Assembly (NCBI GenBank): GCA_913049525.1
Contig: CAJWYZ010000076.1
Location: 1 to 7,271, forward strand
DNA length: 7,271 nucleotides
DNA from: an uncultured Fidelibacterota bacterium
GTDB taxonomy: Bacteria; Fidelibacterota; Marinisomatia; SCGC-AAA003-L08; D37C17
Direction of reading: 5' to 3'
In this document: positions 5,929 through 7,271 of the stretch, piece by piece
Position numbering within the stretch: position 1 is the stretch's first letter
Layout: every line of letters begins with the position of its first letter
Made by a program: the position numbers and the translations under genes
The notes under the pieces: model-generated
What the model was told of the DNA's origin: nothing
Databases searched by the model: none
Seen by the model: only the letters and a program-made list of their open reading frames with translations

Positions 5929-5976
5929 TAATTTACGATTCATGTTAATAGAAACTCCCTAATAATCCGTAAATTA
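5929..5976. repeat. 9-bp inverted repeat in the glpK/LolA-like divergent intergenic region
   Basis: TAATTTACG (5929-5937) is repeated inverted as CGTAAATTA (5968-5976), with 30 bases between. The flanking ATT and AAT inside the arms extend the symmetry if one extra C (5967 or 5968) is allowed. Both promoters of this divergent pair must lie in or near this 100-base gap, so the arms could be two sites for one regulator. I see no clear -35/-10 pair for either gene. Confidence 0.4.
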
Positions 5977-5993
5977 TATAGGTAAAATAAAAT

Positions 5994-6782
5994 ATGAAAA
6001 CCCAATTTGAACTAAAATTAATGAAAATATTAAGAATAGCTAAAAGATTACGGCATGTTGTATGTCTATTAAGTATTGGGTCAATTGGACTTATTGCAGC
6101 TGATATGAGCGCCAAAAGTATACTGGATTCTATGACAATGGTCATGCAGCCCATTAGTTCTCAGGGGAAAATGGAACAGGAAATTATTACTTCAAGTGAT
6201 ATGAAACGGGTATTTACCTTTAACTATTTTTCAGAAGAAAAAGGAAAAAATGTTCTTATTCGTTATATTGAACCACGAAAAGTAAGACATAATGCTTTTC
6301 TGATAAAAAATAATGGGGAAGATATTTGGGTGTATTTTCCTCGTACCCGAAGGGTGCGGAAGTTAGCCAGTCATGCTAAGAAACAAAAAGCACAGGGGAG
6401 TGATTTTTCCTATGAAGACTTTTCTGGAAGTGAAGAATGGAAAACGGATTATAGAGTGAAGCAGATACTATCTGGTGAACACAAAAATCATCTACTTACC
6501 TTAACTCCAAAAATCGACGCCGAAACATCTTATGATTCGCTGAAGATTTATGTAAATAAACTCAATTATTATCCAGATAGAATGCTGTATTACCAGGATG
6601 GTATCCATTTGAAAACGCTCCATTTTCAAGATGTGCAGGATATTCAAGGGATTCCCACAGCCATGAGTATGCGTATGGAAAACCACGCAGAAGATTCCCA
6701 GACCACCATGAGTATTCTTGAGATGGAATATAATGTCGTATTTGATGAAGGGTTTTTTACTGAGCGAAATTTAAAAAAATGA
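5994..6782 (+). CDS. Outer-membrane lipoprotein-sorting (LolA-like) periplasmic protein
   Basis: This 262-residue exported protein has a long basic N-terminus (Lys/Arg between 2 and 20) and a hydrophobic core at 22-36. A probable cleavage site follows the LIAA segment. The mature part carries the family hallmark IWVYFPRTRRVRKLASHAKKQ (from 111), then QGSDFSYEDF (134-143), seen in the LolA-like fold proteins encoded beside RND/MMPL exporters and barrels. The RYIEPRKVRHNAFLI segment (90-104) also fits. Such proteins are thought to carry hydrophobic molecules across the periplasm. True LolA is a lipoprotein chaperone, and this is a relative and not LolA itself. Translation from ATG 5994 has only a weak AGG (5980-5982). 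The alternative Met10 has no ribosome site and would shorten the signal. The stop overlaps the next start in ATGA. Confidence 0.92.
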   Translation: MKTQFELKLMKILRIAKRLRHVVCLLSIGSIGLIAADMSAKSILDSMTMVMQPISSQGKMEQEIITSSDMKRVFTFNYFSEEKGKNVLIRYIEPRKVRHNAFLIKNNGEDIWVYFPRTRRVRKLASHAKKQKAQGSDFSYEDFSGSEEWKTDYRVKQILSGEHKNHLLTLTPKIDAETSYDSLKIYVNKLNYYPDRMLYYQDGIHLKTLHFQDVQDIQGIPTAMSMRMENHAEDSQTTMSILEMEYNVVFDEGFFTERNLKK

Positions 6783-7271
6783 TTTGTTTAATTATTTTTT
6801 TAATCCCTGTAATTGTTTTTGCCCAGGCGGATATTTTCGGATATTATGAATCAGAATATGACCACATTCAATTGGCTAATAAATCATATAATTTTGGATA
6901 CAATAAGCTCAGGGTAGACTTGGAGTCTAGACCATCAGATCAAGTTATGATAGCTGGTAATATCAATTTTCAATTGCCTTATGGAAAAACAGAATGGGAC
7001 TTCTTTGATTTTATTCCTGTGGATACAGTAGAATTTGATGGGGAGGAAATTACCTCCTTTCCTAAATCTTTTATAAATGAAGTATATCTTGACAACATTT
7101 ATCTAAGAACTTCGTTTTCTAAATTTGATCTGACTATTGGCCGGCAACCCTTATCTCTAGGGACTGGTTATGCATGGAATCCCCTGGATATTTTCAACCG
7201 TAAGGATTTGATCGACCCCACCTACGAGCAGCCGGGAGTGAATGCTCTTCGAATAGAAATTCCAGTTGCTA
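6779..7271 (+). CDS. Outer-membrane beta-barrel protein, DUF1302/alginate-export-like (partial, 5' part)
   Basis: The first 164 codons are present and the gene runs off the window. A short signal peptide (MICLIIFLIPVIVFA, cleavage before Gln16) is followed by alternating strands of barrel type. Landmarks are NKLRVDLESRP (42-52), EVYLDNIYLRTSF (101-113), LTIGRQPLSLGTGYAWNP (118-135), LDIFNRKDLIDPTYE (136-150) and QPGVNALRIE (151-160). The GRQ...G.G..WNP.D.FN pattern is typical of DUF1302-type outer-membrane proteins. The ATG at 6779-6781 overlaps the TGA of the LolA-like gene (6780-6782), so translation is coupled. Together they probably form the periplasmic and outer-membrane parts of a lipid or hydrophobe export pathway. 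The expected RND/MMPL inner-membrane exporter would lie outside the window, and this is inference. Confidence 0.9.
   Translation, partial: MICLIIFLIPVIVFAQADIFGYYESEYDHIQLANKSYNFGYNKLRVDLESRPSDQVMIAGNINFQLPYGKTEWDFFDFIPVDTVEFDGEEITSFPKSFINEVYLDNIYLRTSFSKFDLTIGRQPLSLGTGYAWNPLDIFNRKDLIDPTYEQPGVNALRIEIPVA

Noticed and set aside
5945..6154. 69-residue minus-strand frame across the glpK/LolA-like gap
   Set aside because: It is hydrophobic only because it reads opposite the LolA-like signal peptide, and it would cover the divergent promoter region.
1..7271. CRISPR arrays, tRNA or rRNA genes, insertion sequences, attachment sites
   Set aside because: No periodic repeat-spacer pattern, tRNA-like cloverleaf, conserved rRNA segment or transposase frame was seen on either strand.

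Overview
The window looks like a piece of chromosome from an AT-rich, diderm (two-membrane) bacterium. Evidence for an outer membrane is a lipoprotein signal peptide, an outer-membrane lipoprotein-sorting (LolA-like) protein, and the start of an outer-membrane beta-barrel. Several genes have clear Shine-Dalgarno sites (AAGGAG type), which argues against typical Bacteroidetes. The mix of BtuG/DUF5074-like lipoprotein, LolA-like protein and barrel suggests a member of the FCB group or a relative such as Marinimicrobia (SAR406). This placement is inference from gene content only.

Region 1 (1-1300) is a probable vitamin B12 acquisition locus. A 25-codon C-terminal tail of a plus-strand gene (1-78), perhaps an outer-membrane receptor, converges on a minus-strand beta-propeller lipoprotein (88-1119) of the BtuG/YncE type. 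Upstream of the lipoprotein, on the same strand, lies a well-conserved cobalamin riboswitch (about 1168-1300). It has the B12 box, a complementary L5/L13 kissing pair, and a possible ribosome-site sequestering arm. The riboswitch and the gene family support each other.

Region 2 (1466-2749) is a thioredoxin system operon, trxA then trxB, 12 bases apart. The trxB gene starts at GTG without a visible ribosome site. A strong hairpin follows it.

Region 3 (2750-4397) has an intergenic region with a good sigma70-like promoter whose -35 box overlaps a palindrome. It drives a two-gene unit: a class I glutamine amidotransferase-like protein, then an unusual ABC-type ATPase with altered signature, D-loop and H-loop and no permease in the window. 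This pair is the least explained part of the window.

Region 4 (4412-7271) has glpK (glycerol kinase) on the minus strand, converging on the ATPase gene. Its start is best placed at an internal TTG with a perfect Shine-Dalgarno site. Divergent from it, across about 100 bases carrying a 9-bp inverted repeat, are a LolA-like periplasmic protein and, overlapping it by ATGA, the first 164 codons of an outer-membrane barrel. That pair resembles gene sets that accompany RND/MMPL-type exporters. The window ends inside the barrel gene.
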